Shown: in pieces, positions 24,563 through 34,686 of the stretch
How positions within the stretch are numbered: position 1 is the first letter of the stretch
How the letters are laid out: each line of letters begins with the position of its first letter
Assembly: GCF_001691415.1 (NCBI RefSeq)
Contig: NZ_LRRR01000007.1
Span: forward strand, 1-64,000
Direction of reading: 5' to 3'
Origin: Pararhodobacter sp. CCB-MM2
GTDB lineage: Bacteria > Pseudomonadota > Alphaproteobacteria > Rhodobacterales > Rhodobacteraceae
DNA length: 64,000 nt
The notes under the pieces: model-generated
Database searches by the model: none
The model's input: the letters and a program-made list of their open reading frames with translations, nothing else
What the model was told of the DNA's origin: nothing
Translations under genes and position numbers: made by a program

Positions 24563-26173
24563 ATGGGCTTTGACTACCAGCGCCGCGACGATGGAATCGT
24601 CGTGGTGACGATGGATATGGACGGCCAGTCCGCCAATACGATGAGCCAGGTTTACCATGACCTGATGGGCGCCACGGTGGCGCGGCTGGAGGGCGAGGCC
24701 GGGCTGAAAGGCGTGGTCATCGCCTCGGCCAAGAAGACGTTCTTCGCGGGCGGCGATCTTCATGCGCTTCTGGCCAATGAGGGGGCGGATGCCGCCTACC
24801 GGGCGTGGTTGAACGAGGACAAGGGCTTCCTGCGTCGGTTGGAGCAATTGGGTGCGCCGGTCGTCGCCGCGATCAACGGTGCGGCCTTGGGTGGCGGGTT
24901 GGAGATCTGTCTCGCCTGTCACCACCGGGTGATCGTCGAGGACCGCGCCGCCGTGACGGGCTTACCCGAGGTCACGCTGGGGCTGTTGCCCGGTGCCGGT
25001 GGCTGCGCGCGTCTGCCGTGGCTCACCGGCTTGGCCCCGGCGTTGGACCTGCTGCTGAGCGGCCGGATGATGGCCCCGGCCGAGGCGCTGGACTTGGGCG
25101 TCATCGATGAACTCGTGCCCTCCCGCGAGGAGTTGCTCCCGGCCGCGTTGGCGTGGATCCATGCGCAGACCGAACCGCCAGTGCAGCCGTGGGATCGCCC
25201 GGTCGCACCCCGCTCGGAAGTCGAAATGGCCAAGGCGCGGACGCTGCTGGCCGAAACCCGCGCCCGGATCATGGCCGAGACCCGTGGCCTGTTGCCCGGC
25301 CCGTTGAAGATCGTCGAGCTGGTCGAGGCGGGCTTGGTGATGGAGGTCGATACGGTTCTGGCACTGGAGTCGCGGCTGTTCTGCGACCTGCTCGGCCTGC
25401 CCGAGACCCGTGCGGCCATCACGCTGAACTTCTTCGCGGCCAATGCCCTGCGTTCGGGCAAGCTGCGCCCGGACGGCCCACGCCACCGGATCGAGGCGCT
25501 GGAGATCACCGGCGACGGGGCCGACGCCCTGACGGCGCTCGCCCACAAACGCCGGATCACCGTCGGCCCCGCGCCGCTGAAAGCGCAGGTCGCGGGGGAC
25601 GAGATCCTGCTGGGTGAGGCCGGTAAAGACCCGCTGCGCCTGCACCGCTCGGGTCCCGTGGTCGAGATCCACGCCGGCGCACCCGCTGCCACGGCACGGG
25701 CCTATGACCTCGTGCAGCAACTCGGCCTTATGCCGTTGGTCGTCCGGGGCGCCTTCCTCGACCGGCTCCGCGCCGCGCTGCAAGACGAGGTCCAGCATCT
25801 GCTGACCGAAGGCAACGCACCCGGAGCCTTGGCCGCGCGAGCCCATGCCGCGGGGCTGGACCTGACACTGCCCGAGGGCGATGGCCCCGTGGCCGACGAC
25901 GCCACTGACCGGCTGCTCACCCGCCTCAGCCTCGCGGCGCTGACCTGCCTCGCCGAAGGCGTCCTGCAGCATGAGGCCGAAGCGGATCTGGCAACGGTCC
26001 AAGCCGCAGGCTTTCCACGCCACCTTGGCGGGGCGGTGCAATACGCGCGGGAGCAGGGGCCTGACGCCTTCCTCGCCCGTTGCGACGCGCTGGCCGACCG
26101 GCTGGGCGACCGCTTCCGCCCCTCCTCCGCCCTGCGCGCGTATCTGCGTGACGCCAAGTCCTACGCCGCCTGA
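24563..26173 (+). CDS. FadJ/FadB-like protein lacking its NAD-binding domain
   Basis: The 536-residue protein starts at ATG 24563 after GGGAGGA. Residues 1-190 are a crotonase with both glutamates, in GGGLEICLA and LPEVTLGLLPGAGG. The 200-305 stretch matches the FadJ linker (LALESRLFCDLLGLPETRAA). FadJ then has about 180 residues of Rossmann fold with GxGxxG; here only about 60 residues remain, and none show that motif. The dehydrogenase C-terminal regions return at about 370-430 (GPVVEIHAG, LGLMPLVVRG) and at the end (GFPRHLGGAVQYAREQG, RFRPSSALRAY). NAD-linked oxidation is therefore unlikely. An SDR downstream could supply it. The gene heads an eight-gene operon. Confidence 0.82.
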   Translation: MGFDYQRRDDGIVVVTMDMDGQSANTMSQVYHDLMGATVARLEGEAGLKGVVIASAKKTFFAGGDLHALLANEGADAAYRAWLNEDKGFLRRLEQLGAPVVAAINGAALGGGLEICLACHHRVIVEDRAAVTGLPEVTLGLLPGAGGCARLPWLTGLAPALDLLLSGRMMAPAEALDLGVIDELVPSREELLPAALAWIHAQTEPPVQPWDRPVAPRSEVEMAKARTLLAETRARIMAETRGLLPGPLKIVELVEAGLVMEVDTVLALESRLFCDLLGLPETRAAITLNFFAANALRSGKLRPDGPRHRIEALEITGDGADALTALAHKRRITVGPAPLKAQVAGDEILLGEAGKDPLRLHRSGPVVEIHAGAPAATARAYDLVQQLGLMPLVVRGAFLDRLRAALQDEVQHLLTEGNAPGALAARAHAAGLDLTLPEGDGPVADDATDRLLTRLSLAALTCLAEGVLQHEAEADLATVQAAGFPRHLGGAVQYAREQGPDAFLARCDALADRLGDRFRPSSALRAYLRDAKSYAA

Positions 26174-26184
26174 CAGGAGCCGCC

Positions 26185-27348
26185 ATGATCCGCCGCCGCC
26201 TTTTCGAGCCCGAACACGAGATGTTCCGCGACACGGTCCGCCGCTGGGCCGAGGCCGAGGTCTATCCCCATGCCGAGCGTTTCCGCGAACAGGGCATGGT
26301 CGACCGCGCGGTCTGGCTCAGCGCCGGCGCGCAGGGGTTCCTCGCCATGTATGCCGATGAGGAATACGGCGGGCTGGGGCTCGATGATTTCCGCTATGAC
26401 ATGGTCCTGTCCGAGGAGCTGTCGGCGCGCGAGAACGGCCTCTATATCCCGCTGCACAACCGCATCGTCGCGCCCTATCTGCACAAGTTCGGCACTGATG
26501 AGCAACGCGCGCGCTTCATGCCCGGCATCACCTCGGGCGAGACGGTGCTGGCCATCGCCATGACCGAGCCTGACACTGGCTCGGACCTCTCGGGCATCCG
26601 CACGCGGGCCGAGGACAAGGGCGATCATTGGCTGATCAACGGCGCGAAGACCTATATTTCCAACGGCATCCTCTGCGGACTGGTGCTGGTCGCCGCGCGC
26701 ACCGGACCGAACCGGCACGACATCGGCCTGTTCTGGGTCGAGGCCGACCGGCCCGGTTTCTCGCGCGGGCGGAAGTTGGCGAAGATCGGCTTGAAGTCTC
26801 AGGACACGGCCGAGCTGAACTTCGACAACGTGCAGATTCCCAAGGAGAACGTGCTGGGTGATCCCTTGGGCGGGTTCCGGATGATGATCCACAACCTCGC
26901 CGAAGAACGCCTGATGGGCGCGGTGCAATTCCTGTCGCATGCCCAACGCGCCTTCGCCATCACGCTCGATTTCGTGCGCGAGCGGAAGGTGTTCGGCAAG
27001 CCTGTCGGCACCTACCAGAACGCCCGCTTCAAGCTGGCCGAGATGCGCACCAAACTCGATGCCGCGCAGGCCTTCGTCGACCATTGCGCGCAGGAGCATC
27101 TGGAGGGGCTGCTGACCCCGGAATTGGCGGCTGAGGCGAAGCTTCTGGCCTCCGAGACCGAGGGGTTCGTCGTTGATGAATGCGTACAGCTGCACGGTGG
27201 GGCCGGTTTCATGGAGGAATATGAGATCGCCCGCATGTACACCGCCGCGCGCGTCAGCCGGATCTATGCCGGATCATCGGAAATCATGAAGGAAATCATC
27301 GGTCGGGGCCTTGGCCTCGACGACCGGAAACCGCCAGCGGCCCGTTGA
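26185..27348 (+). CDS. Acyl-CoA dehydrogenase, long-chain/isovaleryl-type active site
   Basis: The 387-residue flavoprotein has AIAMTEPDTGSDLSGI (about 129-144) and the C-terminal QLHGGAGFMEEYEIARMYTA. At the position where short- and medium-chain enzymes carry glutamate it reads YAGSSEIMKE. The likely base is instead the glutamate in NLAEERLMGAV, as in long-chain and isovaleryl-CoA dehydrogenases. It would make 2-enoyl-CoA and reduce ETF. It follows the FadJ-like gene by 11 bases with AGGAG ahead of the ATG, within one operon. Confidence 0.93.
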   Translation: MIRRRLFEPEHEMFRDTVRRWAEAEVYPHAERFREQGMVDRAVWLSAGAQGFLAMYADEEYGGLGLDDFRYDMVLSEELSARENGLYIPLHNRIVAPYLHKFGTDEQRARFMPGITSGETVLAIAMTEPDTGSDLSGIRTRAEDKGDHWLINGAKTYISNGILCGLVLVAARTGPNRHDIGLFWVEADRPGFSRGRKLAKIGLKSQDTAELNFDNVQIPKENVLGDPLGGFRMMIHNLAEERLMGAVQFLSHAQRAFAITLDFVRERKVFGKPVGTYQNARFKLAEMRTKLDAAQAFVDHCAQEHLEGLLTPELAAEAKLLASETEGFVVDECVQLHGGAGFMEEYEIARMYTAARVSRIYAGSSEIMKEIIGRGLGLDDRKPPAAR

Positions 27349-27373
27349 CGGGTCGCCTTGCGAGGAGGAGCGC

Positions 27374-28909
27374 ATGAAACACCTGTCGTCTTTCGCGACC
27401 ATCACCCCCGACAAGCCCGCCTATCGCATGGCGCGCTCGGGCGAGGTGATGACTTACCGGCAGCTTGACCGGATCTCGAACCAGGGCGCGCAGGCCTTTC
27501 GCGCGCTGGGGGTGGAGCAGGGCGGCAATGTCGCGCTGATCTTCGAGAACCGTCTGGATTTCCTCGGCCTGTGCTGGTCCGGGCAGCGCGCGGGCGTGTT
27601 CTACACCGCGATCAGCCACCATCTGAAATCGGCCGAGATCGCCTATATCGTCACCGATTGCGAGGCGAGCGTCTGCATCATCTCGGATACCTACGCCTGC
27701 CTCCTGCCCGAGCTTCAGGCCGCCTGCCCGGACTGTCGGTTCTTCATCGCCGGCAAGGTTGACGATCCGGCGCTGGATTGGAACGCCTTTCAGGCCGGGA
27801 TGCCCGCGGAACCCATCGCCGATCAGGCGGCCGGGGCGGACCTGCTCTATTCCTCGGGTACCACGGGGCGGCCCAAGGGGATCGTGCGCAAGTTCACGCC
27901 GCAGCCCGTCGACACGGTGATCCCCGCGCTGATGACCGTGCTGTGCGAGACGATGGCGGGGATGGGGCCGGATACGGTGCTGATCACGCCCGCGCCGCTC
28001 TACCATGCGGCCCCGCTGCGGTTTGCGATGATGGCGGTGATGTTCGGCGGCACGGCCCTCATCAGCGAGAAGTTCGACGCCGAGGAAACGCTCGCCTTGA
28101 TCGAGCGATGGGGCGTGACGCATGGCCAATTCGTGCCGACGCATTTCGTCCGCCTGCTGAAACTGCCGGATGACGTGCGCGCCAGGTACCGCCACGACAG
28201 CCTGCGCGTCGTCTTCCATGCCGCCGCCCCCTGTCCGCGCGACGTGAAGCAGGCGATGATCGACTGGTGGGGCCCGATCCTGTGCGAGTTCTACGCAGGC
28301 TCGGAGGCGAATGGCGTGACCTTCTCGACCTCGCAGGATTGGCTGCGTTTCCCCGGCACCGTCGGCAAGTCGCTGACCGGCCCGATCGTCATCGCCGACG
28401 AGGACGGGAACGAGCTGCCCGCGGGCCAGATCGGCGGGGTCTATTTCGACAGCGGTGTCGAATTCGCCTATCGCAACGATCCCGAAAAGACCGCCGCCGC
28501 CTATCTGCGCCCCGGCTGCGCGACCTTCGGTGACATCGGTTATCTGAATGACGAAGGGTTTCTCTTCCTCTCGGACCGGAAGGCCTACACGATCATCTCG
28601 GGTGGCGTGAACATCTACCCGCAGGAGACCGAGGACCTGCTGATCACCCATCCCGCCGTCGCGGATGCCGCCGTGTTCGGCGTCCCGAACGAGGAAATGG
28701 GCGAGGAGGTCAAGGCGGTGATCCAGCTGGAGCCGGGCATCGCCCCGAACCCCGAGACCGCGCGCGAGATCATCGACTGGTGCCGCGAGCGTCTGTCGAA
28801 CCTGAAGGTCCCGCGCAGCATCGACTTCCGCGAGACCCTGCCGCGCACGCCCACCGGCAAACTGATCAAGCGCAGCCTGCGCGATGAATACTGGCCCAAG
28901 GCCAGCTGA
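27374..28909 (+). CDS. Acyl-CoA synthetase, AMP-forming
   Basis: The 511-residue ANL-family enzyme starts at ATG 27374 after GAGGAGGAG. It shows the P-loop LYSSGTTGRPKGI (about 159-171), YAGSEANGVTF around 307, GGVNIYPQETEDLL around 415, and the catalytic lysine in PRTPTGKLIKRSL near the end. It activates a carboxylic acid to its CoA ester with ATP, going through an acyl-AMP. It is the third gene of the operon and would prepare the substrate for the dehydrogenases next to it. The acid is unknown. Confidence 0.93.
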   Translation: MKHLSSFATITPDKPAYRMARSGEVMTYRQLDRISNQGAQAFRALGVEQGGNVALIFENRLDFLGLCWSGQRAGVFYTAISHHLKSAEIAYIVTDCEASVCIISDTYACLLPELQAACPDCRFFIAGKVDDPALDWNAFQAGMPAEPIADQAAGADLLYSSGTTGRPKGIVRKFTPQPVDTVIPALMTVLCETMAGMGPDTVLITPAPLYHAAPLRFAMMAVMFGGTALISEKFDAEETLALIERWGVTHGQFVPTHFVRLLKLPDDVRARYRHDSLRVVFHAAAPCPRDVKQAMIDWWGPILCEFYAGSEANGVTFSTSQDWLRFPGTVGKSLTGPIVIADEDGNELPAGQIGGVYFDSGVEFAYRNDPEKTAAAYLRPGCATFGDIGYLNDEGFLFLSDRKAYTIISGGVNIYPQETEDLLITHPAVADAAVFGVPNEEMGEEVKAVIQLEPGIAPNPETAREIIDWCRERLSNLKVPRSIDFRETLPRTPTGKLIKRSLRDEYWPKAS

Positions 28910-28925
28910 CCTGAAGGAGAAAGAC

Positions 28926-29687
28926 ATGGATATCAAAGGACATGCGGCGATCGTGACCGGCGGGGCCTCGGGCCTTGGCGGGGCGACGGCCGAGATGCTG
29001 GCCAAGGCCGGCGCGAAAGTGGCGATCTTCGACATGAACGAGGATCTGGGCCGCAAGCACGCCGAAGCGATCGGCGGCGCCTTCTTCAAGGTCAACGTCA
29101 CCGATGAATCCCAGGTTGAGGAAGCCGTCGCCGCCGCCGAGGGCCTGCATGGCAAGGCGCGGATCCTCGTGAACTGCGCCGGCATCGGGCCGCCCGCCAA
29201 GGTCATCGACCGCGAGGGCAAATCGATCCCGCTGGCCTCGTTCGCGACGATCATCAACGTGAACCTGCTGGGCTCGTTCAACGTGCTGTCGAAATTCGCA
29301 GCCGCCCTGCACACCGCCGATCTGGTCGGCGAGGAGCGCGGCGTGGTCATCAACACGGCCTCGGTCGCGGCCTATGACGGGCAGATCGGGCAGGCGGCCT
29401 ATGCCGCGTCCAAAGGCGGCATCGTCGGCATGACCCTGCCCATCGCCCGCGAGTTCGCGCGTTACGGCATCCGCGTCATGACCATCGCGCCGGGCCTGTT
29501 CCTGACCCCGCTGATGGCGACCCTGCCGCAAGAGGCGCAAGACAGCCTCGGTCGTCAGGTGCCCTTCCCGCCGCGTCTGGGCGATCCCAACGAATTCGCC
29601 CGCATGGTCGCTGCCATCGTCGACAATACCATGCTGAACGGCGAGGTCATTCGTCTCGACGGAGCAATCCGGATGGCGCCGAAATGA
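28926..29687 (+). CDS. SDR dehydrogenase, 3-hydroxyacyl-CoA dehydrogenase type II-like
   Basis: The 253-residue short-chain dehydrogenase starts at ATG 28926 behind AAGGAGAAA. It has the NAD-binding TGGASGLGGAT (about 10-20), an Asp after the second strand (FDMNEDL) favouring NAD, NCAGIG, and the Ser/Tyr/Lys site ASVAAYDGQIGQAAYAASKG. The segment IAPGLFLTPLM and overall pattern match human HSD17B10 and bacterial 3-hydroxy-2-methylacyl-CoA dehydrogenases. It can replace the missing dehydrogenase domain of the crotonases upstream. If the pathway is levulinate-like, a 4-ketoacyl-CoA reductase role, as for LvaD, is an alternative. Confidence 0.9.
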   Translation: MDIKGHAAIVTGGASGLGGATAEMLAKAGAKVAIFDMNEDLGRKHAEAIGGAFFKVNVTDESQVEEAVAAAEGLHGKARILVNCAGIGPPAKVIDREGKSIPLASFATIINVNLLGSFNVLSKFAAALHTADLVGEERGVVINTASVAAYDGQIGQAAYAASKGGIVGMTLPIAREFARYGIRVMTIAPGLFLTPLMATLPQEAQDSLGRQVPFPPRLGDPNEFARMVAAIVDNTMLNGEVIRLDGAIRMAPK

Positions 29688-30871
29688 GCATCCTGAACCG
29701 CACCGGCATCAGCGACCGCGCGCTGGCCCTCGCCGACCGGGTCGAGGCCTTCGTGCGCGAGACCGTCGCGCCCTATGAGAAAGACCCGCGCCGCACCTCG
29801 CATGGTCCGACCGATGAGTTGGCGATGGAGCTGAAACAGAAGGCGCGCGAGGCGGGCCTTCTGACCCCGCATATCCTCGGGGGTGGCGACCACCTGACCC
29901 AGCGCGAAACGGCCGCCGTGCTGATCCGCTCAGGGCTGTCGCCTCTGGGCCCCATCGCCTGCAACACCGCCGCGCCCGACGAGGGGAACATGTACCTTCT
30001 CGGCAAGGTGGCGAGCGCGGATCTGAAGACGCGGTTCCTCGATCCGCTGGTGAAGGGCGAGAAACGCTCGGCTTTCTTCATGACCGAACCGGCCGAGGAT
30101 GGCGGCGCGGGTTCGGACCCGTCGATGATGCTGACCACTTGCCGGCCTGATGGCAACCACTGGGTGATCAACGGTCGCAAGACCTATATCACGGGGGCCG
30201 AGGGCGCGGGCGTGGGCATCGTCATGGCCAAGTCCGAGGACGGCGCCTGCATGTTCCTTGTGGACCTGCCGGACCCGGCGATCCGCATCGAGCGGGTGAT
30301 GGACACGATCGACAGCTCGATGCCCGGCGGCCATGCGGTCGTCACCATCGACAATCTGCGCGTGCCGGCGGATCAGATGCTGGGCGACAGCGGTGAGGGC
30401 TTCCGTTACGCGCAGGTCCGCCTGTCGCCCGCGCGGCTGTCGCATTGCATGCGCTGGCTCGGCGCCTGCGTCCGCGCGAACGAGATCGCCACGGATTATG
30501 CCAACCGCCGCATGGCCTTCGGCAAGCAACTGGTGGATCACGAGGGCGTCGGCTTCATGCTGGCCGAGAACCTGATCGATCTGAAGCAGGCCGAGCTCAT
30601 GACCTATTGGTGCGCCGATGTCTTGGACACGGGCGCGCAGGGCACGGCGGAAAGTTCGATGGCCAAGGTCGCGGTGTCCGAGGCGCTGATGCGCGTGGCC
30701 GACCGCTGCGTGCAGGTGATGGGCGGGCAGGGCGTGACCGGCGATACGATCGTCGAGCAGGTGTTCCGCGAGCTGCGCGCCTTCCGGATCTACGACGGCC
30801 CGACCGAGGTGCACAAATGGTCGCTGGCAAAGAAGATCAAGCGCGACTGGAAGAAGGCTCAGGAGGCATGA
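29684..30871 (+). CDS. ACAD10/11-like acyl-CoA dehydrogenase
   Basis: The 395-residue protein overlaps the SDR stop (ATGA). It has AFFMTEPAEDGGAGSDPSMM, longer than the usual TEPxxGSD motif, and ends RIYDGPTEVHKWSLAKKIKR, the pattern of the ACAD10/ACAD11 and LvaC group. In that group the enzyme acts on 4-phosphorylated acyl-CoA made by a partner kinase and eliminates phosphate to give an enoyl-CoA. The partner-type kinase gene overlaps its stop, which supports the same role here. Ordinary acyl-CoA oxidation remains possible. Confidence 0.9.
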   Translation: MSILNRTGISDRALALADRVEAFVRETVAPYEKDPRRTSHGPTDELAMELKQKAREAGLLTPHILGGGDHLTQRETAAVLIRSGLSPLGPIACNTAAPDEGNMYLLGKVASADLKTRFLDPLVKGEKRSAFFMTEPAEDGGAGSDPSMMLTTCRPDGNHWVINGRKTYITGAEGAGVGIVMAKSEDGACMFLVDLPDPAIRIERVMDTIDSSMPGGHAVVTIDNLRVPADQMLGDSGEGFRYAQVRLSPARLSHCMRWLGACVRANEIATDYANRRMAFGKQLVDHEGVGFMLAENLIDLKQAELMTYWCADVLDTGAQGTAESSMAKVAVSEALMRVADRCVQVMGGQGVTGDTIVEQVFRELRAFRIYDGPTEVHKWSLAKKIKRDWKKAQEA

Positions 30872-31938
30872 GCGAGGCCACCGACGCCAGCCTTAATGCC
30901 GGTGCCGAGCCGGTGCGCGAGGGGTTTCACTTTGACGAAGCCGCCCTCGCGCGCTGGATGGCGGAGCATGTCGAGGGGTTCGCGGGCCCTCTGACGGTGA
31001 TGCAGTTCAAGGGCGGCCAATCGAACCCGACCTACAAGCTGCTGACGCCCACCCGCGCCTATGTCCTGCGGCGCAAGCCCCCCGGCCCCCTCGCTGCCGG
31101 GGCCCATGCCGTCGACCGCGAGTTCCGGGTGCTGAAGGCGCTGGGGCAGGCCGGGTTCCCGGTCGCGCGGGTGCACGGGCTTTGCACCGATGACAGCGTG
31201 ATCGGCAGCTGGTTCTTCGTCATGGACATGGTCGAAGGGCGGATCTTCTGGGACGCGAGTTTCTCGGATCTGCCGAAGGAACAGCGCGGGGATTACTTCG
31301 CCGCGATGAACCGGACCCTGGCGCAACTGCATGCGATCGACCCGGATAGCGTGGGTCTGGGCGATTACGGCAAGGCCGGGAATTACTTCCAGCGCCAGAT
31401 CGGCCGCTGGACGAAATCCTACCTCGCCGACACCGACGCGGGCCGCGATCCCGGCATGGACCGGCTGATCGACTGGCTGCCCGGCGCGATCCCCGAGGGC
31501 GACGAGACCTCGATCGTGCATGGCGATTTTCGCTGCGACAACATGATCTTCCACCCGACCGAGCCGCGCGTGCTGGCGGTGCTGGATTGGGAGTTGTCGA
31601 CGCTGGGCCATCCTTTGGCCGACTTCGCCTATCACGCGATGATGTACCGCATGCCGCCCGACATCGTGGCGGGGTGGGGGGGAATGGACCCGCGCGCATT
31701 GGGGCTGCCCAGCGAGGCCGAGTCCCTCGCGCAATATTGCGCCAACACCGGCCGCGCGGGCCTGCCGCATTACGACTTCTACCTCGCGTTCAACTTCTTC
31801 CGCATGGCCGCGATCTTTCACGGGATCAAGGGGCGGGTGGCGCGTGGACAGGCGGCCTCGGCCCATGCGGCGGAGCGGGCGAAGGCCTTTCCGCGGCTGG
31901 TGGCCTTGGCGCTTGAGGCGATGGAGGCCTGCCGCTGA
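30868..31938 (+). CDS. APH-fold phosphotransferase (ACAD10/11 kinase-domain and LvaA-like)
   Basis: The 356-residue protein starts at ATG 30868 after AGGAGG, overlapping the upstream stop. It has the aminoglycoside-phosphotransferase/choline-kinase fold: FKGGQSNPTYKLL near the N-terminus, the catalytic loop HGDFRCDN with His218 onward, and the metal-binding LDWELSTLG with Asp240. This is the family fused to the dehydrogenase in human ACAD10/11 and represented by LvaA in Pseudomonas putida. These kinases phosphorylate 4-hydroxyacyl-CoA. Coupling to an ACAD11-like gene makes this role much more likely than antibiotic resistance. Confidence 0.9.
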   Translation: MSEATDASLNAGAEPVREGFHFDEAALARWMAEHVEGFAGPLTVMQFKGGQSNPTYKLLTPTRAYVLRRKPPGPLAAGAHAVDREFRVLKALGQAGFPVARVHGLCTDDSVIGSWFFVMDMVEGRIFWDASFSDLPKEQRGDYFAAMNRTLAQLHAIDPDSVGLGDYGKAGNYFQRQIGRWTKSYLADTDAGRDPGMDRLIDWLPGAIPEGDETSIVHGDFRCDNMIFHPTEPRVLAVLDWELSTLGHPLADFAYHAMMYRMPPDIVAGWGGMDPRALGLPSEAESLAQYCANTGRAGLPHYDFYLAFNFFRMAAIFHGIKGRVARGQAASAHAAERAKAFPRLVALALEAMEACR

Positions 31939-31992
31939 CAGGCGGCGGGCAGGGAAATTCAGGGCCCGAAGCGGGCCGCACAGGAGGATGAC

Positions 31993-33153
31993 ATGGCCGA
32001 GGCCTATCTCGTGGAACTGGTCCGCACGGCGGGCGGCAAACGCAATGGCGCGCTGGCGGCCTGGCACCCGGCCGATCTGGGCGCCGAGGTGATCGACGCG
32101 CTGATCGCGCGCTCGGGCATTGATGGCGCGGTGGTTGACGACGTGATCGTCGGCTGCGTGACGCAGGCCGGCGAGCAGGCCTTCGCCTTTGGCCGCAACT
32201 GCGTGCTGGCGTCGAAACTGCCCGACAGCGTGCCGGCGGTGACCATCGACCGGCAATGCGGCTCGTCGCAGCAGGCGGTGCAATTCGCGGCGCAGGCGGT
32301 GATGTCGGGCACGCAGGACGTGGTGATCGCCATGGGCGTCGAAAGCATGACGCGCGTGCCGATGTTCTCGAACATCAAGTACCACCTGAAGGAGGGCCTC
32401 GGGATCGGGCCGTTCTCGGACCGGATCGAGGCGCGCTTCGGCACCCGCGATTTCAGCCAGTTCAAAGGCGCGGAGATGATCGCCCGTAAGCATGGCTTTC
32501 ACCGCGACACGCTTGACCGTTTCGCGCTGGAGAGCCACCGCCGCGCGCAGGCCGCCAGCGACGCAGGCGCGTTCGACGCCGAGATCGTGCCGCTGGCCAT
32601 CGACGGCGGCTTCCACACCCGCGACGAGGGCATCCGGGGCGATGCCTCGTTGGAGGGTATCGGCGGGGTGAAGCTGCTCGAGGAAGGCGGAATGATCTCG
32701 GCCGCCAATGCCTCGCAGATCTGCGACGGCGCGGCGGGGGTGCTGGTCGTGTCCGAGGCCGCGCTGAAGAAATACAACCTCACGCCCAAGGCGCGGATCG
32801 TGAACCTGACCGTCACGGCCGGCGATCCGGTGATCATGCTGGAAGAGCCGTTGCCCGCCACCGTCAAGGCGCTGGCGCGCGCAGGCATGAGCATCGACGA
32901 CATCGACCTCTATGAAGTCAACGAGGCCTTCGCTCCGGTTCCGCTGGCTTGGGCAAAGCACCTAGGCGCCGATCCGGCCAAGCTGAACGTCAACGGCGGC
33001 GCGATTGCGCTGGGGCATCCCTTGGGCGCCTCGGGCGCGCGGCTGATGACGACGCTGGTGCATGCCCTGCACACGCGCGGCAAACGCTACGGGCTGCAGA
33101 CCATGTGCGAAGGCGGCGGCATCGCCAACGTCACCATCGTGGAGGCGCTGTAA
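31993..33153 (+). CDS. Acetyl-CoA C-acyltransferase (thiolase), FadA-like
   Basis: The 386-residue thiolase carries the nucleophilic cysteine in IDRQCGSSQQAVQFA (about 87-101), the histidine in GGAIALGHPLGASG and the second cysteine in QTMCEGGGIANV. It starts behind AGGAGGATG. Its sequence is of a different subgroup from the thiolase at 20281-21495, so the two probably differ in acyl preference. It completes the chain-shortening cycle of the operon. The next gene begins directly after its stop. Confidence 0.94.
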   Translation: MAEAYLVELVRTAGGKRNGALAAWHPADLGAEVIDALIARSGIDGAVVDDVIVGCVTQAGEQAFAFGRNCVLASKLPDSVPAVTIDRQCGSSQQAVQFAAQAVMSGTQDVVIAMGVESMTRVPMFSNIKYHLKEGLGIGPFSDRIEARFGTRDFSQFKGAEMIARKHGFHRDTLDRFALESHRRAQAASDAGAFDAEIVPLAIDGGFHTRDEGIRGDASLEGIGGVKLLEEGGMISAANASQICDGAAGVLVVSEAALKKYNLTPKARIVNLTVTAGDPVIMLEEPLPATVKALARAGMSIDDIDLYEVNEAFAPVPLAWAKHLGADPAKLNVNGGAIALGHPLGASGARLMTTLVHALHTRGKRYGLQTMCEGGGIANVTIVEAL

Positions 33154-34131
<978 letters not shown>

Positions 34132-34291
34132 ACACGACGCGACGCCGGGCGGGGGGCGGGGGGCTTGACGCGCCCTCCGCCCTGATCCACGGTTCTCCCA
34201 TTGTCTCATCCCTGAAAGATGAAGCTCTCGCGGATCGGTCGTGTCACCGACGGGGAATGTCCTTCTTCAGCTCCCTGAAAGAGGACCCCTC

Positions 34292-34678
34292 ATGAGTATT
34301 CAACTGACCATCCTCGTCGTTCCCGGCCGCTATGCCGTCTGTCGTCTGCAGGCCGAGGCCGCCATCCCCGACTGGCTGCAGGGCCCGGGATTCAAGGCCG
34401 TTGTCTATGCGGATGACGAAGTGACCCTGGTCTGCCTTGACGAGCGGGTGCCCCTCGGCACCCCGTCGGAACCGGGCTGGGCCTGTCTGCGCACGGTGGG
34501 TCCGTTTCCGTTCGACGCAGCGGGGATCGTCAAATCCCTGATCGATCCTTTGTCCGGCAATGGTATCGGTGTCTTTGTCCTCTGCACCTTCGATGGCGAG
34601 CACGTCTTGATCCCGGCAGACCAACTCGATGCGGCGCGACAGCATCTGGAAGCCGCCGGGCATGAAGTGCTCGCGTAG
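34292..34678 (+). CDS. Small ACT-domain protein
   Basis: The 128-residue protein starts at ATG 34292, with AAAGAGG ten bases upstream. It shows the tandem ACT pattern of CASTOR/DUF2241-like proteins: LVVPGRYAVCRLQAE, EVTLVCLDERVP, GWACLRTVGPFPFDAAGIV and GIGVFVLCTFDGEHVLIPAD. Such proteins bind amino acids or other small ligands; the biochemical role of bacterial members is mostly unknown. It lies alone, 160 bases after the operon, and is convergent with the acyl-CoA synthetase gene. No functional link to its neighbours is visible. Confidence 0.8.
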   Translation: MSIQLTILVVPGRYAVCRLQAEAAIPDWLQGPGFKAVVYADDEVTLVCLDERVPLGTPSEPGWACLRTVGPFPFDAAGIVKSLIDPLSGNGIGVFVLCTFDGEHVLIPADQLDAARQHLEAAGHEVLA

Positions 34679-34686
34679 GCGGGCGA

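Noticed and set aside
30868..31938. Aminoglycoside resistance kinase
   Set aside because: It has the APH fold, but the sequence and coupling to an ACAD11-like gene match the acyl-CoA kinase group.
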